From contig JAYPYV010000064.1 in the NCBI GenBank assembly GCA_038136035.1, positions 1-13,004 of the forward strand: DNA of 13,004 bases, read 5' to 3'. Below the pieces are notes generated by a model. That model had not been told where the DNA came from and did no database searches. It saw only the letters and a program-made list of their open reading frames with translations. Source of the DNA: UBA9926 sp023261215 (GTDB taxonomy: Bacteria; Pseudomonadota; Gammaproteobacteria; Pseudomonadales; Azotimanducaceae). The position numbers and the translations under genes were made by a program. Below, one piece after another: positions 1-6,841 of this stretch (its first letter is position 1; every line of letters begins with the position of its first letter).

Positions 1-272
1 CACTGATGGACATTCATATCAAAGGTGGTGTCGTCGGCAGCAATGACCTCGTACTGGAGTGCATCGCCCGCGGCGAAGACTTTGGTGCCCTCGGCCATTC
101 TCGAAAAGTCAGGCTGACCGCCCTCAGGCGTTGTCTCGATTTGCCTGCGAGTGCGTTCTTCAAGCGCTTTTAAGATGGTCTCCTCCCCCAAGATGGCCTG
201 CAGATCACGAATCAGTGGGACGGCATATTCCATCTGGATTTTGCGCCGTTCGAAGTAGGTCAATTCGCTCAT
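1..272 (-). CDS. ATC hydrolase family protein, N-terminal part (partial, runs off left edge)
   Basis: The ATG at 272-270 opens a frame that stays open to the left edge: 90 codons plus two bases. The protein begins MSELTYFERRKIQMEYAVPL, followed by a helical stretch containing LIRDLQAILGEE and then a more polar region. This N-terminus resembles the L-2-amino-thiazoline-4-carboxylic acid hydrolase family, in which a small cytosolic enzyme opens a thiazoline ring and a conserved Cys follows the segment cut here. The last visible residues are NVHQ and the broken codon starts TG, which is compatible with that Cys but does not prove it. A purine-rich AAGAGAGA lies upstream as a weak SD. Members of this family are often found among amidohydrolase and amino-acid catabolic genes, so the true substrate may differ. 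The family call rests on recalled sequence character only. Confidence 0.55.
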   Translation of the reverse strand, partial: MSELTYFERRKIQMEYAVPLIRDLQAILGEETILKALEERTRRQIETTPEGGQPDFSRMAEGTKVFAAGDALQYEVIAADDTTFDMNVHQ

Positions 273-596
273 AGGGGTCTCTCTTGTGTGATCACCTGAG
301 TCTCGCCCTAAACCTCGAAAACCGCAACAGAGGGGAGGTATTCCCGAACTTCCTGTCATGTAAACGACGATTGTCTTGGAGAGTGACAGGGCGCTGAGCT
401 ACAGGTATTGACAGAGAAGTCCTGCCATCACCGTTAGGGGACAAATTTGATCAGCAGGGTTGGGTCTTACACGAGCCATAGGCGCGTCCTGTTATCGGAG
501 ACAACCTGAATGTGTGTTGATGAGCGGTATGGGCAGGGCCAGATAGGGAGACCGCGGGAGGGAGCACTCAGACCAGCGGGTTATAACGTGGCCTAA

Positions 597-610
597 TTGA
601 TTACGATCAA
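597..610. promoter_or_regulatory. FNR/Anr-type binding site (TTGAT-N4-ATCAA)
   Basis: The bases read TTGAT TACG ATCAA, a perfect match to the known consensus of FNR/Anr oxygen-sensing regulators. A possible -10 element, TTTTAT, lies at 633-638 on the plus strand. It would place the transcription start near 645, 41.5 bases from the centre of the box, which is the classical class II activator position. On the minus strand there is no -10-like sequence at the matching distance (569-574). No recognisable plus-strand gene follows until 1238; only a 9-codon ORF begins at 651. The site match is direct; binding and function are inferred. Confidence 0.5.
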
Positions 611-765
611 AGTCAGGTCGAAACCGATCCCATTTTATGGGCTGAACGCAATGGCTTTGTTTGTCTTGAAGGGGTTCTAGGCCTTTGGCGAAGCCTGCCC
701 ACTCATTGTGACGCTTGCCGGGCTAGGGGGGTGGGTAAAGTAACCATGGCTCGGTTGGGCTCAAG

Positions 766-951
766 TCAACGCGCGGACAAGGGGATACCAAAGAATGCAT
801 GGCGACAGGAATTGTCAAAGGTCATGGTGTTTGCTTCAAGGCAACTTGCCATGGAGATGTAGTGCCGACCGGTTGGATCCACCACCGAATGAAAGGCGAG
901 AAAGGTGATGACGAAGAGCCCGAGTAACGCGACCGTTTTCTTTCTATTCAC
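766..951 (-). CDS. Possible small secreted or membrane-anchored protein, 61 aa
   Basis: The frame opens with GTG at 951. It encodes a positively charged N-terminus (MNRKK), a hydrophobic segment over residues 7-20 (VALLGLFVITFLAF), then a polar tail with cysteines at 37 and 49. That pattern fits a signal peptide or a single membrane anchor, and the two cysteines could form a disulfide outside the cytoplasm. Against it: a GTG start, no convincing SD (the upstream bases read CCGAGATCTAACGAA), small size, isolation between long intergenic stretches and no family I recognise. It may be a chance ORF. Confidence 0.3.
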   Translation of the reverse strand: MNRKKTVALLGLFVITFLAFHSVVDPTGRHYISMASCLEANTMTFDNSCRHAFFGIPLSAR

Positions 952-1046
952 TTCGTTAGATCTCGGTGAGTGGAATCTGTTAAGGGTGGCATCGCCCCAC
1001 TTCGCTCGCGTGCGGATCCAACTGATGGGAAGAGTTTAAACGAAAC

Positions 1047-1062
1047 GGCCGTCTACACGGCC
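1047..1062. other. GC-rich hairpin GGCCGT-CTAC-ACGGCC
   Basis: Perfect 6-bp arms (1047-1052 and 1057-1062) flank a 4-base loop. Read on the minus strand it is followed by GTTTCGTTT, a loose T-rich tail, so it could be a weak terminator or pause site for minus-strand transcription. There is no true U-run and no gene immediately upstream on that strand, so the role is unclear. Confidence 0.3.
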
Positions 1063-1181
1063 AAAGTGCACAAGTTCTGATCATCGATCGTTGGGCGCTA
1101 CTTTGAATCGATTCCTAGGTCCTGAGTTATTCATCGGCAATTAAGGAGAGAGCAAGTCTCGCTGGTCAGCCAGATTGACCG

Positions 1182-1210
1182 TTGCTTGCAATGCTATCAA
1201 GGCATAGCAT
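1182..1210 (+). promoter_or_regulatory. Possible promoter with overlapping inverted repeat upstream of the DadA-like gene
   Basis: TTGCTT at 1182-1187 and TAGCAT at 1205-1210 are separated by 17 bases and could serve as -35 and -10 elements, giving a start near 1217 and a leader of about 20 bases before the ATG at 1238. A perfect inverted repeat, ATGCTAT-caaggc-ATAGCAT (1191-1197 and 1204-1210), covers the spacer and the -10, where a repressor would block the promoter. Both hexamers are imperfect, so this is a candidate only. Confidence 0.3.
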
Positions 1211-1237
1211 CAGCTCTGCAGCGGGCGGTAGGAATCA

Positions 1238-2338
1238 ATGAAGGAAATCGATGTAATCGTGATCGGTGGTGGCGTGGCGGGGATCTCTGCTGCCGCTGAA
1301 TTAAGCGAGTGCTGCAAGGTGCTACTGCTCGAACGGGAGTCCCAAGCGGGCTATCACTCGAGTGGCCGTTCGGCCGCCTATTTTGCGCCGGCTTATGGAA
1401 ATGAAGTCGTACAAGTGCTGACGCGCGAAAGCACGGAAGATTACCAGCACCCCCAAGACTATTTCGATGATCAGTTGCTTGAGCCTCGAGCCTCGCTCTT
1501 TGTCGCGGAGGCTAAGCGCAAGGATGCGATTGCAACGATGCAAAAGGCCCAGCCGTGGTTACAGCGGCTGGAGGGCGAAGCGCTGCGTGACTTGGTGCCG
1601 CCACTGAATGCGTCCCTCTCTATCGGGCTACTGGATCCCGAGGGGGGTGACCTCAATGTGCACGCCATTTTGCAGGGCTATCAGCGAAAGTTCAGAGCCC
1701 ATGGTGGCCAGCTTCGATTCGATGCGCACGTGGTGGCTATCGAGCCGATAGCGGCGGGATGGGAAGTCAAACTGGAAAGCGGTGAATCCTTTCATGCGAC
1801 AACGATTGTGAATGCTGCAGGCGCCTGGGCGGACCCCATCGCCTCGTTGGCTGGCCTTCAAGGGCTGGGTCTTCAGCCGAAGCGTCGAACCGCGTGCTTG
1901 GTTCAGCCCAAACCTGGATGGCGGACCCAAAGTTGGCCCATGGTCATCGATATTGATGAAACGGTCTACTTTAAACACGAGTCAGGCCAGCTGATGGTGT
2001 CTCCTGCAGATGAGACCGATTCGCCTCCGTGCGATGCGCAACCTGAGGAGATTGATGTGGCCATTGCCATTGATCGGTATCAAGGGGTCATCGATCACGG
2101 GGAGGCCAAGCCGAGTCATACCTGGGCAGGTTTGCGCACTTTCGCGCCCGATCGTACGTTTGTGGTTGGACCCGATCCTAGAGCGAAAGGATTCTTTTGG
2201 CTCGCTGGACAAGGCGGTTATGGCGTTCAGAGTGCGCCCGCCATGGCGCGTCTCGCGACCCAATTGGTGCTGGGTCAACCTGTATCGGAAGCCGTGGAAT
2301 CAGTCCTCCACCGAGTGCTCCCAGATCGTCTGCTTTGA
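1238..2338 (+). CDS. FAD-dependent amine/D-amino-acid oxidoreductase (DadA/DAO family)
   Basis: This 366-residue cytosolic flavoprotein belongs to the DAO superfamily, which oxidises the C-N bond of glycine, sarcosine, D-amino acids or related N-methyl amines to imines. The N-terminal Rossmann motif is GGGVAG at residues 10-15, with Glu32 at the end of strand two to bind ribose. The segment YHSSGRSAAYFAP (39-51) is typical of this subgroup. Near the C-terminus, WAGLR (296-300) and WLAGQGGYG (321-329) form the second FAD-contact region, so the protein looks complete. There is no signal peptide or membrane segment. The start is supported by GGTAGGAA just upstream and by the family-like MKEIDVIVIGGG. 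It converges on the M81 gene and so is a separate transcript. Linkage to the methylamine-type cluster is plausible, but the substrate cannot be read from sequence. Confidence 0.85.
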   Translation: MKEIDVIVIGGGVAGISAAAELSECCKVLLLERESQAGYHSSGRSAAYFAPAYGNEVVQVLTRESTEDYQHPQDYFDDQLLEPRASLFVAEAKRKDAIATMQKAQPWLQRLEGEALRDLVPPLNASLSIGLLDPEGGDLNVHAILQGYQRKFRAHGGQLRFDAHVVAIEPIAAGWEVKLESGESFHATTIVNAAGAWADPIASLAGLQGLGLQPKRRTACLVQPKPGWRTQSWPMVIDIDETVYFKHESGQLMVSPADETDSPPCDAQPEEIDVAIAIDRYQGVIDHGEAKPSHTWAGLRTFAPDRTFVVGPDPRAKGFFWLAGQGGYGVQSAPAMARLATQLVLGQPVSEAVESVLHRVLPDRLL

Positions 2339-2435
2339 GCCGATGATGAATATGCGCCCTAGATGATGGAATTCATCATGTAGGTTGTTGTCTAGGATTC
2401 TGAATATGGCCACCGTGGCCCAACGCTCAAGTCGT
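2339..2435. other. Convergent intergenic region with three short hairpins
   Basis: The 97 bases between the stops of the DadA-like and M81 genes hold ATGATG-gaatt-CATCAT (2363-2379) and GGCCA-ccg-TGGCC (2408-2420). A third hairpin, TCGTCT-agaaaa-AGACGA (2432-2449), overlaps the M81 stop codon. None has a proper downstream T-run on either strand, so they are not clear intrinsic terminators. They may stop transcription weakly in both directions or protect the 3' ends. Confidence 0.35.
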
Positions 2436-3899
2436 CTAGAAAAAGACGAGAGGCGCGTCATGTGAAATGGGCCAAAGCGGGAGGGGGCTCGCGGTTTTCT
2501 CAAATCGTTCGATTTGATGGGTGGTAAACCCCGGCGTATCAGCGGTGATGATGGTCTTTGCGATGGGTTCAAAGCCTGCTCGGAAGTGATTGGATGACTT
2601 CAGTGCAACCACGCGCATGCGATGGACATCGATGCCCAGCGCGAGAAAAGGCTCCGGGTCAAAGGTCTGCGAGCGATTCGAAACGACGATGACCTCAACT
2701 TGACCAATGATCAGGCGAGCCATGGGACCGAGACTCATGGGCGTGCCTTTCATCATGGCCTGCATGACGATTTTACCGTCGTGGAGCGCCTTGACGTAAG
2801 CCGAGACCGTGAGTGGCGCGCCATGCATGGCATCGGTCTTGCCGCCGAGTTCAGTCTCAATAACTGAGCCAACGCCCATCTCATGAGCCTGAGCAGCGAC
2901 CTCGGGGTCCACAATGAACCCAAAGCAGGTGGCTGGTTCGTCAGCCTCAAGCATAGCCTTTAATAGGTGCGTGCCATCGCCAGGAGAACCGCCGCCCGGG
3001 TTGTCTGAGGTCTCGTTAATGACCGCCAGACCCTCACTCGAGGCATTGAGCGCTTGCTCGAGCGCCTCATTGGCCGAGAGTCCTGGGATTCGAAATTCGT
3101 CGCGTACCGCCCAAATTGATGCGGCGAGCGTTTCACCGATTGCCCTCAAATTGTGTTGATTGGCAACGCCTGTGAGCACCAGATGGACGCCAACATGAGG
3201 GGTATCTGCATAAGGAAAGCCATGGAACCAACTGATATTAAGAATATTTTCTGATTTTTCTAGGGCCTTGATTCGGTCGATCGTGGCTTTGCCGATGCCG
3301 TGAAAAGTCGTGGTGGTTGGCATGAGCATGGGGATTGAGACGACGGCGCGTTCGGTGGTGAGCCCCTCATGTTGCATGCGAAGGACGAGTTCAATGGCCT
3401 CGCGCGCTCGGTGGTGCAAATCGATGTGTGGGTATTCGTGACAAGCAAACACGCCATCGAGTTGATCAGCCATGCGCTGTGTGACGTTTCCATGCAAATC
3501 GAAAGTGGCAACGATCGGGATGCTGCCCACTTGTGCCCGTATCGCCTCAGTTAGGTCTCCCTCTAAATCGCTCACACCCTCGGCGACACCCGCGCCATGG
3601 AGATCTAGGAAAATGCCATCGAGTGGCCATTCAGCGGCAATCGCATCCAAAATGTCTTGTTTCATGGTGTCATACGCAGACGCTTCGATGATGCCCGAGG
3701 GCTGAGTCCAAGCCGCCATCAGAGGAATGGGCTCGACGCCCAAGGCTCGACACGCGTCGATGGCACCACCCACTGGCGTTTCTGTCCCAGACCGTCGCAA
3801 TAATCGCTCGCCCGTGAGCCTGGGAAAGGCAGAAAGCGGGGTGAGTTCTGGGCAGTAGGTGTTTGTTTCATGGTTGATGCCGCCGATACCGATTCTCAT
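2436..3899 (-). CDS. M81 family metallopeptidase / MlrC-like hydrolase
   Basis: This 487-residue protein matches the M81 (MlrC) family, zinc-dependent cytosolic hydrolases named after the enzyme that cleaves linearised microcystin fragments; most members act on unknown amide or peptide-like substrates. Visible family marks are NHETNTY (residues 9-15), LDLHGAG (99-104 region), FDLHGN (133-138), HEYPHID (154-160), a Gly-rich DNPGGGSPGDGT (299-310) and SSNHFRAGFEP (435-445). The Asp and His of DLHGN and a His of the HEYPHID region are the likely metal ligands. Both the N-terminal catalytic region and the C-terminal MlrC region are present, so it is full length. The start has a good SD (AAAGAGGA) about 9 bases upstream. 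It is the last gene of the minus-strand run, 363 bases after the Rieske gene. A role in hydrolysing an amide or lactam intermediate is inference. Confidence 0.85.
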   Translation of the reverse strand: MRIGIGGINHETNTYCPELTPLSAFPRLTGERLLRRSGTETPVGGAIDACRALGVEPIPLMAAWTQPSGIIEASAYDTMKQDILDAIAAEWPLDGIFLDLHGAGVAEGVSDLEGDLTEAIRAQVGSIPIVATFDLHGNVTQRMADQLDGVFACHEYPHIDLHHRAREAIELVLRMQHEGLTTERAVVSIPMLMPTTTTFHGIGKATIDRIKALEKSENILNISWFHGFPYADTPHVGVHLVLTGVANQHNLRAIGETLAASIWAVRDEFRIPGLSANEALEQALNASSEGLAVINETSDNPGGGSPGDGTHLLKAMLEADEPATCFGFIVDPEVAAQAHEMGVGSVIETELGGKTDAMHGAPLTVSAYVKALHDGKIVMQAMMKGTPMSLGPMARLIIGQVEVIVVSNRSQTFDPEPFLALGIDVHRMRVVALKSSNHFRAGFEPIAKTIITADTPGFTTHQIERFEKTASPLPLWPISHDAPLVFF

Positions 3900-4262
3900 C
3901 AGGGGGGTCCTCTTTTTGCGCGCTCAGTGAACCGAGATGTGTGAGCTGCGTCAAGGCTTTGAGTGATATCAAAAGTCCACTCCAGCACACGCTTAAGATG
4001 CTGAAGGCTTGTTCGCGTCATGGGGGGTGTGATTCGACGAATGCTTGAGGCCTTCTCAATCGACTGATTCGCGCAGCGTATTGGGTTCGTGCACATGGCT
4101 GACGAGCGGGTCATCACTGTGAGAGGTTGGGCCTCTAAAGGCTGAGCTCACCTCCGACTCGTCGGACTTGGACAATGAACGTTCGGGGCAAGAGAGCGAG
4201 GCGCCGGGCAAACCCAGCGCTCTCCGAGAGGGCTTGGATGTCGGGTGACTTGCTTGGAGAGC
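3900..4262 (-). other. Structured gap between Rieske and M81 genes
   Basis: These 363 bases interrupt an otherwise tight gene run. Close to the Rieske stop lies a nested stem: GAGAGCG (4192-4198) pairs with CGCTCTC (4218-4224) around an inner GGG-CAAA-CCC (4206-4215). A second perfect hairpin, TCCGAC-tc-GTCGGA, lies at 4153-4166, and AGAGG-ttggg-CCTCT at 4122-4136. None has a T-run. A 72-codon ORF (4117-3899) fills part of the gap but has a GTG start, no SD and no recognisable similarity. The gap could be a processing or attenuation segment, a second promoter region, or the remains of a deleted gene. Confidence 0.4.
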
Positions 4263-5531
4263 CTACGCGTTGATGGATAGAGAATGCTCGAGCGTATGCA
4301 AATACCAGCGCACAAATTTCTGCAAGGTGAATTCGAATTCCGGATGGTAGGGTCCGGGCTCAAAAAATCGGGAATTCACGCCGAGGCTGTTGCGCATGAT
4401 GATGTATTCGTCTTCCATGGTGGTGTGGTGCCAAAGCCAGGTGACTCTCTCGACATCAAAGTCTTTACCCGGCACGGCATCACCGCGCACAAACCAAACC
4501 ACCTCCATGTCGGTCTCGGTGAGTGCACGAGGGATAAATCGATACAACACGCAGTGGTCTGGATAATTCAGCATGAAGGTCAAGGGGCCCATCTGATAAT
4601 CCCCGGCGCCGCCATCGTAGTCTTTGATGTTGCCCATCAGTGGCGCCACTGGCTTGCCGTCTTGGCTGCCTGTTAGGTAACCATCAAAGAGCCCATAGCG
4701 CATGGTGTGTACGCACGCGCCAAAACTCTCAGCATCGAGGTAGATTTTGGTGTGTTCTTTAGAGATACCTTGAATGCCGGTCACGGCGTCCGCGCGCTCA
4801 AGCATGGCGTTCACGATGGGCGCTGACTTTTCTTCGAGGTCTTTGAGCGTGTGCATTTTGGCGTAGGCCCGGTGCGACGTGGCGCAGTGGTAGCACTCGA
4901 GGTAGTTCTCAAGGACCAGCTTCCAATTCGCATGAATTCGATAGGTCTGCCGGTGCGCGACCTGGGCATGGTCAAGGTCGTAGGCACCGAGTGGCTGGCG
5001 AATGTTCTCCAAAGCGCTCAGAAAATCGCCCGCCTCTGGGTCGCAGTTGATAAAGACGAGACCCATAAAGGTGACACACCGAACTTGCTTTAAGCCCATG
5101 GTCTCCGGCCGGAAGTCCGTCATCATGTGGGTTTCCCGAGCGGCTTTTAGGGAGCCGTCGGTGTTGTAAACCCAACCGTGATATGGGCAGACAAACGTCT
5201 TTCGGTTACCGCTTGCTTGCTCACACACCCGCGCACCGCGATGCCGGCAGATGTTGTGCATGGCGTGGACGTTCCCATCCTCGCCCCGCGCAATGATGAT
5301 GTTGTCTTCACCAATCTCGAGCAGTTGATAATCACCGGCTTTGGGGATTTCGCTCACATGAAGCGCGTAAATCCAACTTTTGAAAACGAGATGGGTCAGT
5401 TCTCGCTCATGCACCAGATGCGAGCGATAGAAGTAAGGGTCCATCGCATGATGCGGGCGCTCTTTTTCTTGTTCGAGCTTTGCGCGCAGTCTCTCGAGAG
5501 AATCATCGACTTGTGTGTTGATCAAATGCAT
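4263..5531 (-). CDS. Rieske non-heme iron oxygenase alpha subunit (GbcA/CntA-like)
   Basis: This 422-residue protein is the catalytic subunit of a Rieske oxygenase. The [2Fe-2S] site is C95-x-H97 and C115-x2-H118. The mononuclear iron site is E212-x2-H215-x4-H220 within ENYLECYHCATSH, with D374 (TMEDE) the probable third ligand. A Glu at 212, where ring-hydroxylating dioxygenases have Asp, and the C-terminal GVNSRFFEPGPY segment resemble the glycine-betaine/carnitine demethylase group rather than aromatic dioxygenases. Such enzymes oxidise an N-methyl group or the adjacent C-N bond in the cytosol, using electrons from a reductase. No reductase or ferredoxin gene is seen here. The start is firm: AAGGAG lies 5 bases before the ATG. 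It follows the GcvT-like gene by 125 bases on the same strand. Substrate unassigned; aromatic substrates are less likely but possible. Confidence 0.88.
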   Translation of the reverse strand: MHLINTQVDDSLERLRAKLEQEKERPHHAMDPYFYRSHLVHERELTHLVFKSWIYALHVSEIPKAGDYQLLEIGEDNIIIARGEDGNVHAMHNICRHRGARVCEQASGNRKTFVCPYHGWVYNTDGSLKAARETHMMTDFRPETMGLKQVRCVTFMGLVFINCDPEAGDFLSALENIRQPLGAYDLDHAQVAHRQTYRIHANWKLVLENYLECYHCATSHRAYAKMHTLKDLEEKSAPIVNAMLERADAVTGIQGISKEHTKIYLDAESFGACVHTMRYGLFDGYLTGSQDGKPVAPLMGNIKDYDGGAGDYQMGPLTFMLNYPDHCVLYRFIPRALTETDMEVVWFVRGDAVPGKDFDVERVTWLWHHTTMEDEYIIMRNSLGVNSRFFEPGPYHPEFEFTLQKFVRWYLHTLEHSLSINA

Positions 5532-5656
5532 GAAGTCTCCTTGGCAACGACATCAGCAAGAGTTTTAGCCCCACCTCTGGCCATACTTTTAGCTCGGGAT
5601 CTCAATGACCTTGAGTTGGCGCAACGGTCTGGGCAGCCCGAACACTAGCGGTTTGT

Positions 5657-6841
5657 CTAATAGGGTGGTGCCGGTGTTTGTCTGCGACGCTTCGGGTTAA
5701 AGAGCGGCGCTTCAATGACTTTGCAAGGCGCCAGCAGTCGCGTCCAGTGGAGTTCTCGTTGATAGTAGATCTCTGCAACCAATTCGTCGCCCACTGCGCC
5801 GTGTGGCATCTCGATTTGCGCGTAGGCAAGGTTTGATTTTGCGGTCGGGCACCACGCCGCTGATGTGACAGTACCGACTTGCTTATCACCTTTCAAAATA
5901 AACGAGTGATGCGCGGGTTTATTGCCATCAACGTCGAGAAGCGCAAACCGATATCGCGATCCTTTGGCTTTCTCGCTCAGGAGAGCGGCTCGGCCATTGA
6001 AGAGCGGTTTGTTAAAGTCGACCAGCCACGCCAGGCCCAGCTCAAATGGACTCCGTGCTCGACCCGGTCGCACCGTTTCCTCAGCGGGTACGAAATCGAC
6101 GCGAGCTTGTAGAAAGCCGGCCTCGATTCTTGCGATGTCCAGCGCGTAAGAGCCGATCGGTTTGATGAGGTAATCCTTGCCTCTCTCAAAAAGTTGGTCC
6201 CAGAGCGCCTCTGCTTGCTCGGGCGCTACCCAGACTTCATAACCCAGATCGCCCGTGAAACCGGTACGACTGACCATAAGAGGCGCGCCTTCAAAGGTGT
6301 AGTGCGCCATGCCAAAGGGTTTGAGTTCGTTCAGGTTATCGAGCCCCAACAGCGAAAGCACCGTGCAAGAGGTGGGGCCTTGCACTGCGAGCGCGGCAAT
6401 GTCTTCGGTTTCATTCTGTATCCTGACGTCGAATCCTAGGCGACACCATTCGAGCCAGTCATCAGCACGCTGATAGGAACACAGTCTGAAGTCATCCTTG
6501 CCCAGACGAAAGATCGTGCCATCGTCCATGACTTCGCCCGCATCATTGCACCACACGGCATACCCAACACGATTGACCCCGATTTTGCTCACGTTCCGGG
6601 TCACCATTCGGTTGAGGTAGGCTTCGGCGTCCGGTCCAGTAATGCGGTACTTATTCATGGGCGAGAGATCGAACACGCCGGTCGTGCTTCGAACCGCGAA
6701 ATATTCGAGCTCAACGTCAAAATAGGCATTAGGCGTGGTATAGCCCATCCAATTGCCCCAATCATTGAGGCCGCACATGGCAGCCACTCGAGAGTGGAAA
6801 GGGGTGGTGAGCAACATGGTGTCTCGGCTGGGCGCGTTCAT
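5657..6841 (-). CDS. GcvT-like aminomethyltransferase family protein (folate-dependent demethylase?)
   Basis: This 394-residue cytosolic protein has the GcvT fold shared by glycine-cleavage T protein, DMSP demethylase DmdA, O-demethylases such as LigM and the C-terminal part of dimethylglycine/sarcosine dehydrogenases; these pass a one-carbon unit to tetrahydrofolate. Visible marks are CNDAGEVMDDG (98-108), whose Asp pair corresponds to the catalytic Asp region of GcvT, AVQGP (152-156), SRTGFTGDLGYEV (191-203) and ALDIARIEAGF (233-243). Length is slightly above the usual 360-370 residues owing to a basic, proline-rich tail. Its ATG overlaps the upstream stop as ATGA, indicating translational coupling to the FAD oxidoreductase. 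No gcvH or gcvP is nearby, so true glycine cleavage is unlikely. I infer it captures formaldehyde-level carbon or a methyl group released by its operon partners. Confidence 0.85.
   Translation of the reverse strand: MNAPSRDTMLLTTPFHSRVAAMCGLNDWGNWMGYTTPNAYFDVELEYFAVRSTTGVFDLSPMNKYRITGPDAEAYLNRMVTRNVSKIGVNRVGYAVWCNDAGEVMDDGTIFRLGKDDFRLCSYQRADDWLEWCRLGFDVRIQNETEDIAALAVQGPTSCTVLSLLGLDNLNELKPFGMAHYTFEGAPLMVSRTGFTGDLGYEVWVAPEQAEALWDQLFERGKDYLIKPIGSYALDIARIEAGFLQARVDFVPAEETVRPGRARSPFELGLAWLVDFNKPLFNGRAALLSEKAKGSRYRFALLDVDGNKPAHHSFILKGDKQVGTVTSAAWCPTAKSNLAYAQIEMPHGAVGDELVAEIYYQRELHWTRLLAPCKVIEAPLFNPKRRRQTPAPPY

Larger units (their letters stand above)
273..1237. other. Long gene-poor intergenic region
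   Basis: About 965 bases separate the left-edge gene from the DadA-like gene. The only coding candidate is a 61-codon ORF at 951-766 (-). Other visible structure is an FNR/Anr-type palindrome at 597-610, a GC-rich hairpin at 1047-1062, a GAATCGATTC palindrome at 1105-1114 and an inverted repeat at 1191-1210. I see no tRNA, no array of repeats and no recognisable decayed gene. The length and the perfect FNR-type box suggest it holds regulatory DNA or an unannotated small RNA rather than a missed protein gene. Confidence 0.5.

Noticed and set aside
288..295. GTGATCAC palindrome just upstream of the left-edge gene
   Set aside because: Only 8 bp with no spacing or flanking match to a known operator; expected often by chance.
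408..436. TTGACA at 408-413 as a plus-strand -35 element
   Set aside because: No -10-like hexamer occurs at 16-18 bases and no plus-strand gene follows.
3899..4117. 72-codon minus-strand ORF whose TGA overlaps the M81 start by one base
   Set aside because: GTG start, no SD, no recognisable domain, and the overlap can arise by chance; the M81 gene has its own good SD. Kept only as a note in the gap description.
5178..5648. 156-codon plus-strand ORF opposite the Rieske gene
   Set aside because: Antisense to a gene with clear Rieske and iron-site motifs; its translation has no family character.
5657..6841. Genuine glycine-cleavage T protein or DMSP demethylase
   Set aside because: No gcvH or gcvP nearby, and nothing visible ties it specifically to DmdA; a general GcvT-fold call is as far as the sequence allows.
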